Program-made: the position numbers and the translations under genes | NCBI GenBank assembly: GCA_018241665.1 | Contig: JAFEDK010000002.1 | Coordinates: 182,144 to 246,143 of the forward strand | Source of the DNA: Pseudomonadota bacterium | GTDB taxonomy: Bacteria > Pseudomonadota > Gammaproteobacteria > Burkholderiales > Rhodocyclaceae | Reading direction: 5' to 3' | DNA length: 64,000 bases | Notes under the pieces: generated by a model | Told to the model about the DNA's origin: nothing | The model's input: the letters and a program-made list of their open reading frames with translations, nothing else | Database searches by the model: none | In this document: positions 21,439 through 30,087 of the stretch, one piece after another | Layout: every line of letters starts with the position of its first letter | Position numbering within the stretch: position 1 is the stretch's first letter

Positions 21439-22677
21439 ATGACTGATTCCCGCCATTCGAACATCGGTATCCACGGCCTGCATGCCCACGAGGCCGCCCA
21501 CGGCATCCATCGCCTGCGCCTGCTCAAGCGCAGCCGCAACCTGGCACTGCTGGGCCTGGCCGCGCTGGGCGCCGGTGTGGCTGGCATCGCGGCGCAGCGC
21601 ACGGCTACCGCCAACGATCTGGCTGCCGCGGCCCAAGTCCATGCGACCCGCCACGTTAACGTCGTATCGCCGAAGAGCGGTGGTGGCGAAAACCTGCTGA
21701 GCCTCCCGGGCACCCTGCAGGGCTATTCCGAGGCGCCGATCTATGCCCGGACCAGCGGCTACCTGGCCGCCTGGTACAAGGACATCGGCGACAACGTGAA
21801 GCCGGGCGAGGTGCTGGCGCGCATCGACACGCCAGAGGTGGTCCAGCAACTGGTCGAGGCCAAGGCCGCCCACAATCAGGCCCTGGCGGCGCTGGCCCTG
21901 GCCAGGAGTTCCCTGGAGCGCTGGGAGAGCCTGCGCAAGCTGGACTCCGTGTCCCAGCAGGAGGTGGATGAGCGCCGCAACGCCCACGCCCAGGCGGTTG
22001 CCGCCACCGCGCTGACCGCCGCCACCGTGCAGCGCCTGCAGAGCCAGCTCGGCTACAACCAGGTCACCGCGCCCTTCGCCGGCGTGATTACCCGGCGCAC
22101 GGTGGACGTGGGCAACCTGGTCGATGCGGGCGGCAGCACCAAGCAGCTCTTCGTGCTTACGCGCGCCGACCCACTGCGCATTTACCTACAAGTGCCCCAG
22201 GGCTTTGCCCGCCAGGTCAAGCCGGGCGACAAGGCCAGCGTGAGCCTGCAGGAATGGCCGGGGCGCGTCTTCAGCGGCAGCATCGTGCGCACGGCCAAGG
22301 CCATCGACACCGTCAGCCGTACGCTGCAGGTCGAGATCACCCTGCCCAATCCGAACGGAGAGCTGCTGCCGGGGGCTTACGCCCGGGTGGACATCAAGGC
22401 CGCCGCCGCAGACAACGAGGGGCACTTCCGCCTGCCGAGCAACACGCTGCTGTTCCGTCCCGAGGGGCCGCGGGTGGCGGTGCTCGGTAGCGATGGCAAG
22501 GTGCACCTGCAGCCGGTCACCATCAAGCGCGAGCTGGGCGTGGAGGTGGAATTGGGCAGCGGTGTGAAGGCCGCCGACCGGATCGTGCTGAATCCGGCCG
22601 ATTCCCTCGCCGACGGCGATGTGGTGGTCGTGGCGCCGGTTGCCGACAAGAAACCCGAAGCGAGGAAGGCGGGTTAG
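21439..22677 (+). CDS. RND efflux periplasmic adaptor (membrane fusion protein)
   Basis: 412-residue HlyD/AcrA-type adaptor. It has an N-terminal cytoplasmic His-rich stretch, one membrane helix (about 36-52), a biotinyl-lipoyl half motif (YAWYKDIGDNVKPGEVLARI-like), an alpha-helical hairpin (about 140-195) and a beta-barrel region (YNQVTAPFAGVITRRTVDVGNLV). There is no lipobox, so it is anchored by the helix rather than by lipid. ATG 21439 was chosen over an in-frame upstream start that would run through the end of the permease gene. Confidence 0.9.
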   Translation: MTDSRHSNIGIHGLHAHEAAHGIHRLRLLKRSRNLALLGLAALGAGVAGIAAQRTATANDLAAAAQVHATRHVNVVSPKSGGGENLLSLPGTLQGYSEAPIYARTSGYLAAWYKDIGDNVKPGEVLARIDTPEVVQQLVEAKAAHNQALAALALARSSLERWESLRKLDSVSQQEVDERRNAHAQAVAATALTAATVQRLQSQLGYNQVTAPFAGVITRRTVDVGNLVDAGGSTKQLFVLTRADPLRIYLQVPQGFARQVKPGDKASVSLQEWPGRVFSGSIVRTAKAIDTVSRTLQVEITLPNPNGELLPGAYARVDIKAAAADNEGHFRLPSNTLLFRPEGPRVAVLGSDGKVHLQPVTIKRELGVEVELGSGVKAADRIVLNPADSLADGDVVVVAPVADKKPEARKAG

Positions 22678-22730
22678 TCCCTCCGCCCCCGCAGCGGAAT
22701 GCCTTAGCGGATCTCCGGGGTTCCATTACC

Positions 22731-22757
22731 GTGGGGGCGAATGAATTCGCCCCTACG
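22731..22757. repeat. Solo copy of the GGGCGAATGAATTCGCCC palindrome (2)
   Basis: A single unit with flanking GTGG/CTAC extending the stem. It lies between the convergent adaptor and TRAP permease genes, where it could act as a bidirectional hairpin. No partner arm is nearby. Confidence 0.8.
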
Positions 22758-22768
22758 GGGCAGCCAGT

Positions 22769-24574
22769 TCATCCCAGCCAGCCTGGCAGTCCGGTGGCCA
22801 GCCACGGCAGCCAGGAGATCGCCAGCGCGCCGAGGAAGATCGCCAGCAGGGCCGGCAGTACCGACACCGCCACCTCGCGGATCGGCTTGGCGAACATCGC
22901 CGACGCGAAGAAGATGTTCATGCCCGCCGGCGGGCACAGGAAGCCCATCTCCATCACCGCCAGGAAGATCACCCCGAAGTGCACCGGGTCGATGCCGTAG
23001 CTGATCGCCACCGGCAACAGCAGCGGCACCAGCACGACGATGGCGGCGTAGATCTCCATCAGCGCGCCGGCGAGGAACAGGAACACGTTGAGCGCCACCA
23101 GGAAGGCGAACTTGTTCGGCAGCGCCTGTTGCACCCATTCCACGGCAGCGTCCGGAATGCCGGCGTCCACCAGGTAGTTGGTGAGGCCCAGCGCCATGCC
23201 GAGGATCAGCATCACGCCGCCGATGACCTGTGCGCAGTCGGCCAGGCAGCGGCGCAGCCGCGCCCAGTCCAGCTCCCGGTGGGCGATGGCCTGGGTGAGG
23301 ATCGCGTAGGCGGCGGTCAGGGCCGCGCTCTCGGTGGGCGTCGCCATGCCGCTGACCAGCGAGCCGATGGCCACCAGCGGGGCGAGGATCTCCCAGCGGG
23401 CCGCCCAGGCGGCGGTCAGCGCGGCGCGGGCATCGGGGCGAGGCTGGGCGGTGTCCGTGGAGCTACCGTTGCCGCGGCGCAGATAGCCGCCGATGAGCAG
23501 CAGGAACGCGACCATCACCAGCGCCGGGACGATGCCGGCCAGGAACATGGTGTTGATCGGTACGCGGGCGATGATCGCGTACATGATCAGCGGCACCGAC
23601 GGCGCCAGCAGCACGCCCAGGGCGCTGGCGCTGGTCACCAGGCTGATGCCCTTGCGCTCCGGAAAGCCGGCGTCCCGCAGCAGCGGCAGCAGCAGCCCGC
23701 CGAGGGCCAGGATGGTGACGCCGCTACCGCCGGTGAAGGCGGTGAAGAAGGAGCACAGCAGCGCCGCGGCAATGGCCGTGCCAGTGACGCCGCCGCCGAA
23801 GCAGGCAGTGAATAGGGTGCCGAGGCGGCCGGCCGCGCCGCTGCGGGCGAAGACCAGGCCGGCCAGCGTGAACAGCGGCAGCGCCGGCAGGGACGGATTG
23901 ACGGTGATCTGGTAATGGCTGAGGGGTACCGAGGCCAGCGGCTGGCCCTCAGACCAGAACAGGGCCAGCGCGAGGCCGCCGAGGATGGTGAAGATCGGCG
24001 CCCCGGCCAGCAGCGCCAGCACCAGCCACAGGGCGAGCGGCGCGAGGGGCAGCGTCGCGTCGTCGAAATGGCGGGCGAAGGCGAAGCCGCCGGCGGTCAG
24101 CGCAATCCCGAGCAGCAGGCTGGCGATCCGGTAGTCGGAGCAGCGGCTACCCAGCTTGAGGCCCAGCAGCACGAAGCCGGCCGGCATCAGCGCCTGCACG
24201 CCCCATACCGGAATGCCGTAGGCGAGTTCGCGGCCGGCCTCCAGTTCGCTGGCGACGAAGTTCCAGCTGGCGCTGCCGAGCATGCCGCACAGCACAGCGG
24301 CGCTCCCCTTGGCGAACACCGTCGAGGCCGTGCGCACCACCGGGTTTCGCGATGTGGAGAAGCCGTTGCCGAGACTGGTCAGGTGTCCACCCCGTTCGGC
24401 GACGAGGGCACCGAACATCGCCAGCGCGAGACCCAGGTGCTGGACCAGCAGCGGCGCATTGTCGATGCCCTTGCCGTGCAGCGGCCGCAGGGCGATCTCC
24501 ACCAGCGGGATCAGGGTCATCAGCGCCAGTGCCGCGGAGGCGATGGCTTCATCGAAGGAAAGCAGGCGGCGCAT
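22769..24574 (-). CDS. TRAP transporter permease, fused small and large subunits (DctQM)
   Basis: 601-residue membrane protein. Residues about 1-165 are a DctQ-like four-helix small subunit and the rest is a DctM-like large subunit with many hydrophobic helices (for example GGSGVTILALGGLLLPLL and FLAVMEMGFLCPPAGMNIFFA near the C-terminus). Such fusions are known in the TRAP family. With the downstream-acting binding protein 24768-25772 and the TatT lipoprotein 25847-26746 it forms a Na+-dependent uptake system. Substrate not identifiable. Confidence 0.93.
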   Translation of the reverse strand: MRRLLSFDEAIASAALALMTLIPLVEIALRPLHGKGIDNAPLLVQHLGLALAMFGALVAERGGHLTSLGNGFSTSRNPVVRTASTVFAKGSAAVLCGMLGSASWNFVASELEAGRELAYGIPVWGVQALMPAGFVLLGLKLGSRCSDYRIASLLLGIALTAGGFAFARHFDDATLPLAPLALWLVLALLAGAPIFTILGGLALALFWSEGQPLASVPLSHYQITVNPSLPALPLFTLAGLVFARSGAAGRLGTLFTACFGGGVTGTAIAAALLCSFFTAFTGGSGVTILALGGLLLPLLRDAGFPERKGISLVTSASALGVLLAPSVPLIMYAIIARVPINTMFLAGIVPALVMVAFLLLIGGYLRRGNGSSTDTAQPRPDARAALTAAWAARWEILAPLVAIGSLVSGMATPTESAALTAAYAILTQAIAHRELDWARLRRCLADCAQVIGGVMLILGMALGLTNYLVDAGIPDAAVEWVQQALPNKFAFLVALNVFLFLAGALMEIYAAIVVLVPLLLPVAISYGIDPVHFGVIFLAVMEMGFLCPPAGMNIFFASAMFAKPIREVAVSVLPALLAIFLGALAISWLPWLATGLPGWLG

Positions 24575-24600
24575 GGGGGATCCGGTGGAGCGAGGCGCTC

Positions 24601-24759
24601 GTGGGGGCGAATTCAGTCGCCCTCAGGGAGTGAGAAAGGTTGGTTGACCACAGGGCGAGGGCGAATGAATTCGCCCCCACAGCAAGAGCCCACAGCAAGA
24701 GCCTGTGGTTGTGATGGCTGTGCATCGGATCGGGCCGTAGGGGCGAATTCATTCGCCCG
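24601..24759. repeat. Triple cluster of GGGCGAATGAATTCGCCC palindromes (3)
   Basis: Three units fill the gap between the TRAP binding-protein and permease genes: 24601-24622 (variant with AGTCGCCC), 24657-24680 and 24737-24759. The first two form an inverted doublet; the third is inverted relative to the second. A tandem 13-bp repeat CACAGCAAGAGCC sits at 24678-24703. Confidence 0.85.
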
Positions 24760-24767
24760 TCACAGCT

Positions 24768-25772
24768 TCAGCGCTTGCCAGCCCGATAAGCCTTCAGCAG
24801 TGCGAACACCTCGTCGAAGGTGTCGGCCGGCACCATCTTCCCGCGGATGCGCGGGTAGAGCTTGTCGGCCAGGTCGTTCCATTCCTTCATCTGCTCGGCG
24901 TTGGGCTTATGTACCTGCAGGCCGCGTTTCTTCATCGCCTCGACGGCTTCGTCCACTTCCTGGCGGGCCTTGGTGCGCATCTGCAGGCCGGCCTTGGCGC
25001 CGGCGCTGCGCAGGGCTTCCTGGGCAGCGGGGCTCATCTCGTCCCAGCTTTTCTTGGTGACCACCAGCGCGCCGACGATGGGCGCCCAGTTGATGTCGAG
25101 CATGTGCGGGGCGGTGTTATAGACCTGGCTGGCCAGCGCGAAGTAAGGCGTGGCGGGCACCGCATTGATCATGCCGGTCTGGATCGACGGCAGGATGTCG
25201 GAGGTTTCCAGCGGCACCGGCGTGTAGCCGAGGCTCTTCATGATCTCCTGCTGCTCCGATTCGCCGGCCCAGGCGAAGAACTTCATCTTCTTGTAGTCGT
25301 CGGGGCGTAGGGCCGGCTCCTTGGAAAAGAAGCGCACCCAGCCGGCGTCGCCCCAAGCGAGCACGACGAAGCCCTTGTCGAGGAACTTCTTTTCCATGCC
25401 GGCACGCATCTTCTCGCGCACGTAGTCCACTTCGTCCCAGCTGCGGAACAGCAGCGGCATGTTCTGCAGCGCGGCAATGGACGGCTCGATCTCGCGCAGG
25501 CCGACCACCGATAGCAGGGCGCCCTGCAACTGGCCGATGCGCATGCGGCGGGCCATGTCGGTTTCGCCGCCTTGGGCGCCGTCCGGGTAGATCACGTACT
25601 TGGCGCCGTCGCCTTGGGCGTTGCGCCAGGCTTCGCCGACCTCCATCAGCTGGCGGTGGTAGAGGGAGTTTTTCGGGGCCAGGGTGCCGATGCGCAGCTG
25701 GCCGGCGGCCATGGCATTGGCGCCGAGGAAGAGTCCGACAGCGAGGGCGGCGAGGCGGCTGAACTTGAACAT
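24768..25772 (-). CDS. TRAP transporter solute-binding protein (DctP family)
   Basis: 334-residue periplasmic binding protein with a Sec signal peptide (cleavage probably after AMA, about residue 23). It begins its mature part with LRIGTLAPKNSLYH, and the DctP signature region around FFAWAGESEQQEIMKSLGYTPVPLETSDILPSIQTG is clear. The conserved Arg expected to bind a carboxylate is plausible in the EPALRPDDYKKMKF region but not certain. It lies between the TatT gene and the fused permease on the - strand. Confidence 0.92.
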   Translation of the reverse strand: MFKFSRLAALAVGLFLGANAMAAGQLRIGTLAPKNSLYHRQLMEVGEAWRNAQGDGAKYVIYPDGAQGGETDMARRMRIGQLQGALLSVVGLREIEPSIAALQNMPLLFRSWDEVDYVREKMRAGMEKKFLDKGFVVLAWGDAGWVRFFSKEPALRPDDYKKMKFFAWAGESEQQEIMKSLGYTPVPLETSDILPSIQTGMINAVPATPYFALASQVYNTAPHMLDINWAPIVGALVVTKKSWDEMSPAAQEALRSAGAKAGLQMRTKARQEVDEAVEAMKKRGLQVHKPNAEQMKEWNDLADKLYPRIRGKMVPADTFDEVFALLKAYRAGKR

Positions 25773-25846
25773 GGGGCGTCTTTCTGTACGTTGAGGGCGG
25801 CCGGGTGGAGCCGTGGGTGGCGGGCGGCGGGCGGCCGGAGCGGGCT

Positions 25847-26746
25847 TCAGAACAGGTCGTCGGCCGACTCGATCAGCCAGCGCGCGCGGCGGCGCATGAC
25901 TTCGTTCGACAGGGCCAGCGGGCTGCCCGGTGGGGCCTGGATTGCGACGGCTTGCTGGAGCAGGTCGAGGAAGGCCGCCTTGTCGCCGGCCGGTTGGGCG
26001 ATGCCCTCGGCCTTGCCGACGAAGGCGCCGGCATTGCGCCCGTTGCCGAGGCGCAGGGCCTCGTCGAAATAGGCCAGGGCCTGCTGGCGGCTGCCATCGG
26101 GGCGGGCGACTTCGAAGCTGCCCATCAGGCCGGCCAGGCTGCCGTTGCCGAAGCCCGGGTCAGTGCGCCAGGCCAACTGCGCCAGCGCGATGGCGAGAGG
26201 CAGGTCGGCAACGGTGTCGGGGTCGTCCTTGGACAGGGAGATCAGGCCGCCCCACGAGGCGGCGCCCCAGTAGGCAAGGGCGACCTGTTCGGGCTCGAGG
26301 CGCAGGGGGCGACCAGCGGCGAGTTGGGCGCGGAAGCCAGGCTGGGCTGCTTCGAGGGCCGTGAGGGCGTGGTCGCGGCCACGCAGGTACAGGCGGGCGG
26401 CGCGTTCGCGCAGGCGCTGGGCGGCCTTGGCGTCGGTGGCTTCCAGGCGGTCGGCCTCGAAGGCGACGAAGGCGTAGGCGTACTGGGTGAAGCCACCCGC
26501 CACCGCCGCGGCCAGCGGGGCGTGACGGGGCTGCTGGCGCAGCACCGATTCGGACAGCTTGAGGTAGAAGGCGCTGGCATCGCGTGCGAGCTCCAGGTCA
26601 TCCTCGCTGGATTGGCCCTGAGCGGCCAGCTGGTCGGCAACGCCGCGCATGACCAGCTGGGTCGGCGAACAGGCGCTCAGGCCGGTAGCGAGCAGGAGAG
26701 GAGCAACAAGGCGCGCCAGACGGGCTGGCGTGGCGGTGATCGGCAT
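25847..26746 (-). CDS. TRAP transporter TatT-type lipoprotein
   Basis: 299 residues. A signal peptide ends in the lipobox LATGLSAC with Cys26, so the protein is a lipoprotein. The rest is helical, Ala/Leu-rich and TPR-like (ALAYFDEALRLGNGRNAGAFVGKAEG), matching the TatT (T component of TRAP transporters, Tp0956-like) family, whose treponemal member forms a trimer with the binding protein. Immediate linkage with dctP and dctQM supports this. Its exact role in ligand delivery is not established. Confidence 0.8.
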   Translation of the reverse strand: MPITATPARLARLVAPLLLATGLSACSPTQLVMRGVADQLAAQGQSSEDDLELARDASAFYLKLSESVLRQQPRHAPLAAAVAGGFTQYAYAFVAFEADRLEATDAKAAQRLRERAARLYLRGRDHALTALEAAQPGFRAQLAAGRPLRLEPEQVALAYWGAASWGGLISLSKDDPDTVADLPLAIALAQLAWRTDPGFGNGSLAGLMGSFEVARPDGSRQQALAYFDEALRLGNGRNAGAFVGKAEGIAQPAGDKAAFLDLLQQAVAIQAPPGSPLALSNEVMRRRARWLIESADDLF

Positions 26747-26867
26747 GGAAGGGCGTGGGTCTGGTGGTCCGGCGCTTCGGGCCGCAGGCCCGAGATGTCG
26801 AAAAGATAGCCCGCCAATGTTGCGCGGGCGTGACCACCGGGCGCACGCAGGTGCATGCCGGGAGGGA

Positions 26868-27539
26868 TCAGCGGATCAGCTCGGCGAGTTTTCCCCTGGG
26901 GACATTGAGGAAGCTGCCGATGGCGGCCAGATGTTCGTTGTGATCCGTGAGCTGGATCAGTCGTGGTTCCAGCACGTGCATGTCGAAATGCCCCGGCCGG
27001 CTGCCGTACTGTTGCACCGAGTAGCCCCACGTGATGCCGGTGTTGTAGAGACGGCCGATCGGGCCGTCGAGTTCGACGACGTAGTTGGCGAACTTGGTGT
27101 TGGTGAGACCGGTGAATACGCCCCGCTCGAAGTTGCCGTTGATCTCCCGCGGGGTATCGATCAGCCAGCATTCGTTTTCGCCGAGCTGGCGCATCTCCTG
27201 GCCGGCGTAGGTGTCCGAGTGCCCGCCGATCTTCACCCCGTCGCTGCCGTAAAGGCACTGCTCGAGAACGATGGCGGTGTCGTCTTCGGGATAGCGCTTG
27301 TCGATGTTCCACTCGCCGACGACGGTGTGGGCGAACAGCTGGGTGCGGGGCAGGATCAGCTGGAGCAGTCCGAGCTTATGCTCGTGGCTGCCCTGGCGGG
27401 TGAAGCGGACCTGGAAGTCCGCACCGTACTGCACGGCGACGCCGGCCTCGTGGGGATTGAGTTCGCGGGTCACATAGGGCGTGATGTCCAGTGCGAAGTG
27501 ATCGAGCTGGTAGTGCGCCAGCTGTCCGTAGTTGCTCAT
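26868..27539 (-). CDS. Uncharacterised 223-residue protein
   Basis: Not recognised. Starts MSNYGQLAHYQLDHFALD; a weak AAGG-type site precedes the ATG at 27539. There is no signal peptide or membrane helix, so it is likely cytosolic. It contains acidic and aromatic-rich segments, one cysteine at ENECWLID and another at EQCLYGSD, and motifs such as GDGVKIGGHSDTY-like loops. A longer in-frame upstream region exists but is Gly/Arg-rich and lacks a better RBS. The neighbours (TRAP set and a periplasmic orphan) give no clear hint. Confidence 0.6.
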   Translation of the reverse strand: MSNYGQLAHYQLDHFALDITPYVTRELNPHEAGVAVQYGADFQVRFTRQGSHEHKLGLLQLILPRTQLFAHTVVGEWNIDKRYPEDDTAIVLEQCLYGSDGVKIGGHSDTYAGQEMRQLGENECWLIDTPREINGNFERGVFTGLTNTKFANYVVELDGPIGRLYNTGITWGYSVQQYGSRPGHFDMHVLEPRLIQLTDHNEHLAAIGSFLNVPRGKLAELIR

Positions 27540-27671
27540 GGCCGTACCTTTCATGCTTGGGTAGGGGCAAGAATGCCCTGCGACGCAGCCGGACCGCCCT
27601 GTGAATCCTCTCCCTCCGCGATCCGCCTGCATCAATATATAAATAGCATTTTTTTGGCGCGGCCGGGGGAA

Positions 27672-28337
27672 TCAATCGAGCAGGTCTGAATATTCCTTTT
27701 GCACATAGCCGTCGAGGCGGGTCCACGGCAGCCTGGCGGGCATGGCCTCGCGGGTGGCGATCAGGGTGCTGCGCTGGGTGCCGGCTGGATTGGCCGATTC
27801 GATGCGGCGCGGGTATTGTTCCTTCTCGTCCCACAGCACCTGCACGCGGGTCTGCGAGGTGCCACCTTCATACCAGCGGGTACCGGCCGGGGCGCTGCGG
27901 CTGCTGGTCTTCATGCGCTTGAGCTGTTCGGGGTCGAGCAGCTGGTTGGCGGTGGTCCATTTGCCATCAAAGCCGATGTTGGCGTAATCCACCGGGGCGA
28001 TGTCGACGATCATCCTTTCGTGCCCATTGACGATGCGCACGCGCAGCTTGCCGTCGTTGCCGCGCTGCACCCAGCGGGCGGCGGCGGAGGTGTCCATGTG
28101 CTTGTGATTCTTGTCGCCGGCCTTGTGGTCTTCGGTTTCGTGGGCGTGGGCCGGAAGGATGCGCTCGACCCAGCTTTGCTCGTCCCGGCGGACCAGGCGT
28201 TCGCCGAAGCGCACGATGCGGGTCACGCCGTCGGCGCCGAGGGTGGTGATGTCGTGTTCGACTTTGAGGGCCAGGTCGCCGGCGACGGCGGGGGCGGCGA
28301 GGAGAATGCCCAGCAGGGCGGGGAGCAGTCGTTTCAT
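27672..28337 (-). CDS. Uncharacterised periplasmic protein with a His-rich loop
   Basis: 221 residues. A clear Sec signal peptide (MKRLLPALLGILLAAPAVA, cleavage after residue 19) indicates export. The mature part is predominantly beta by pattern, with a striking His/Asp-rich insertion at about residues 63-82 (HAHETEDHKAGDKNHKHMD) that could bind a divalent metal. No known family is recognised. It sits between the alkaline phosphatase genes and the orphan 26868-27539, all on -. Confidence 0.65.
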   Translation of the reverse strand: MKRLLPALLGILLAAPAVAGDLALKVEHDITTLGADGVTRIVRFGERLVRRDEQSWVERILPAHAHETEDHKAGDKNHKHMDTSAAARWVQRGNDGKLRVRIVNGHERMIVDIAPVDYANIGFDGKWTTANQLLDPEQLKRMKTSSRSAPAGTRWYEGGTSQTRVQVLWDEKEQYPRRIESANPAGTQRSTLIATREAMPARLPWTRLDGYVQKEYSDLLD

Positions 28338-28415
28338 GGTGATCGGGGTGAAGGATGGTTGCAGGGTGGATTCTGTGTGGCGAGTTTGTGGGGTGAGTTC
28401 TGTGAGGTTTTGCCT

Positions 28416-28482
28416 GTAGGGGCGAATTCATTCGCCCGCTGCGTGCACTTCGAGCGCCGTGGGCGAATGAATTCGCCCCCAC
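28416..28482. repeat. REPIN-like doublet 4
   Basis: Left arm 28416-28437 (GTAGGGGCGAATTCATTCGC...), right arm 28459-28482, 67 bp overall, with a 21-bp spacer. Same size and order as the doublets at 52147 and 60505. Confidence 0.88.
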
Positions 28483-28541
28483 AGGCAGAGCCCCTACAAG
28501 CGGAGCCCCCCACAGGTAAAGCCTCAACAGGCAGAGTCTCG
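28481..28541. repeat. Degenerate tandem ~15-bp repeats
   Basis: Four consecutive units resembling ACAGGCAGAGCCCCT: 28481-28495, 28496-28511, 28512-28526 and 28527-28541. They start directly at the right edge of the doublet. A related 13-bp tandem repeat follows the element at 24680. Confidence 0.6.
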
Positions 28542-28575
28542 TGGGCCACTGTCCGGGCTCGAGCCGCGGACAAAC

Positions 28576-28604
28576 GAAAAAAGCCCGACCTGGAAAGGTC
28601 GGGC
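28576..28604 (-). terminator. Intrinsic terminator of the alkaline phosphatase operon
   Basis: Read on the - strand: GCCCGACC stem, TTTCCA loop, GGTCGGGC stem, then TTTTTT. A canonical Rho-independent terminator 55 bp after the phosphatase stop codon. Confidence 0.9.
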
Positions 28605-28658
28605 GAATAGGGGCTGGTTTTCAGTCCAGGGATGCCCCTTGGGATGGCTCGACCGGGA

Positions 28659-30071
28659 TCAGAGGCCGAGGGCGGACTTCACCAGGCTGAAGACTTTGGT
28701 GTTGACCATGGTGCCCTTGAAGCCGGCATTGCCGGCACCGCCGGCGAACAGCATCACGTCGCCGCCGCCGTGGGTTTCGTTGCCGACAGCGCCAAGGTTG
28801 ACACCGACTTCCTGGATGTAGTCGTCGGCGCTGGTGTCCACATTGGTCAGGTCGTCGCGGACAGCCTTGCGGGGGCCGCCGCCGTTGCCGAACACCAGTG
28901 CCGTGTAGGGCTTGCTGTCGGCGGCGTTGGCCAGCACGGGCTTGCCCTGCACGGTGGTCTGCTTGATATCGGTGACCTTGCCCAGGATGGGGTTGCCCTT
29001 GTGGGCGTAGCCGTTGATGGTCATCGTGTGGTCGTGGTCGGCAGTGACGACGATCAGCGTGTTCTTCAGGTCCACCAGGCCGAGGGCGCGCTTGATGGCG
29101 TCGTCGAAGGCGATGGTGTCTTCCAGCGCGCGCTTGGCGTTGGTCCCGTGCAGCGCGTGGTCGATGCGGCCGCCTTCGACCATCAGGAAATAGCCCTTGC
29201 TGTTCTTCTGCAGGATCTTGATGGCCTTCTCGGTCATGTCGGCGAGGCTGGGCTCGTCGATGTTGTTGGCCGTCTTGGCGCGATCCAGCTCGTAGTTGAG
29301 GTGGTCCTTGTTGAACAGGCCGACCAGCTTGCCGGTGGCGGCCGGGTCGATCGCCTTGAAGGCGGTGCCGCTGTTCACGTAGGTGTAGCCGGCTGCCTGC
29401 AGCAGGGCGGTGAGGTCCTTGCCGTCGGTGCGCTTGCCGCCGGCGGTGCTCGGCACGAAATGGCGCCAGCCGCCGCCGAGCAGCACGTCCACGCCGCTGC
29501 CGAGGGCCGCGTTGAACTTGCCGGAGCCCGGTACCACCTGGGCGGCGATGTCGTTCTCACCGTCGCGATGGCAGATGTGGGAATAGGTCGCGGCCGGAGT
29601 GGCGTGGGTGATGCGGGTGGTGGTCACCGCGCCGACCGACTTGCCGGCGGCCTTTGACAGTTCCAGCAAGGTCGGCACGGCGGTGCCGTTGCCGCTGGCC
29701 GGGCAGGTGCTGTCGCCGGTGGCGCTGTTCACATACGCGGTGGCGCCGTTGTAGGCCTTGGTGTCGGCGCTCATGGAGATGACTTCGTTGTTCATCTTCA
29801 CGCCGGTCATATAGGCGGCCATCGACGGGGCGGAGTCGGTGGTCTGGGCGTCGTTGGAGTAGGTCTTGATGCGCGCGGTGCGCTTCAGGGTTTCCATCGT
29901 CAGCTGGCCGGCTTCGCCGTATTTGTAGATGCGGCTGGCGGTGACGCTGGTGGGGCCCATGCCGTCGCCGAGGAAGAAGATGACGTTGGTGGCTTCGCCG
30001 GCGGCGATAGCGGAGGAGGTGGCGCCGATCAGGGCGATGGCGGCCGCGCAGGTCTTGAACTGGGTTTTCAT
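28659..30071 (-). CDS. Alkaline phosphatase, secreted/periplasmic
   Basis: 470-residue PhoA-superfamily phosphomonoesterase with a Sec signal peptide (cleavage after AIA, about residue 23). Metal and catalytic motifs are present: FFLGDGMG (metal Asp), TDSAPSMAAYMTG (nucleophile Ser), VEGGRIDHALH and TADHDHT with His ligands. It lies 16 bp downstream of a paralogue with the same architecture, probably in one operon, and is followed by a terminator. It would release phosphate from organic esters. Confidence 0.93.
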   Translation of the reverse strand: MKTQFKTCAAAIALIGATSSAIAAGEATNVIFFLGDGMGPTSVTASRIYKYGEAGQLTMETLKRTARIKTYSNDAQTTDSAPSMAAYMTGVKMNNEVISMSADTKAYNGATAYVNSATGDSTCPASGNGTAVPTLLELSKAAGKSVGAVTTTRITHATPAATYSHICHRDGENDIAAQVVPGSGKFNAALGSGVDVLLGGGWRHFVPSTAGGKRTDGKDLTALLQAAGYTYVNSGTAFKAIDPAATGKLVGLFNKDHLNYELDRAKTANNIDEPSLADMTEKAIKILQKNSKGYFLMVEGGRIDHALHGTNAKRALEDTIAFDDAIKRALGLVDLKNTLIVVTADHDHTMTINGYAHKGNPILGKVTDIKQTTVQGKPVLANAADSKPYTALVFGNGGGPRKAVRDDLTNVDTSADDYIQEVGVNLGAVGNETHGGGDVMLFAGGAGNAGFKGTMVNTKVFSLVKSALGL

Positions 30072-30087
30072 CGTGGGTGAGCTCCGC

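Larger units (their letters stand above)
28338..28658. other. Intergenic region with REPIN, tandem repeats and terminator
   Basis: No gene is seen in this 321-bp gap. It holds a REPIN-like doublet (28416-28482), a run of four degenerate ~15-bp repeats (28481-28541) and the terminator of the upstream phosphatase operon (28576-28604). Confidence 0.7.
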
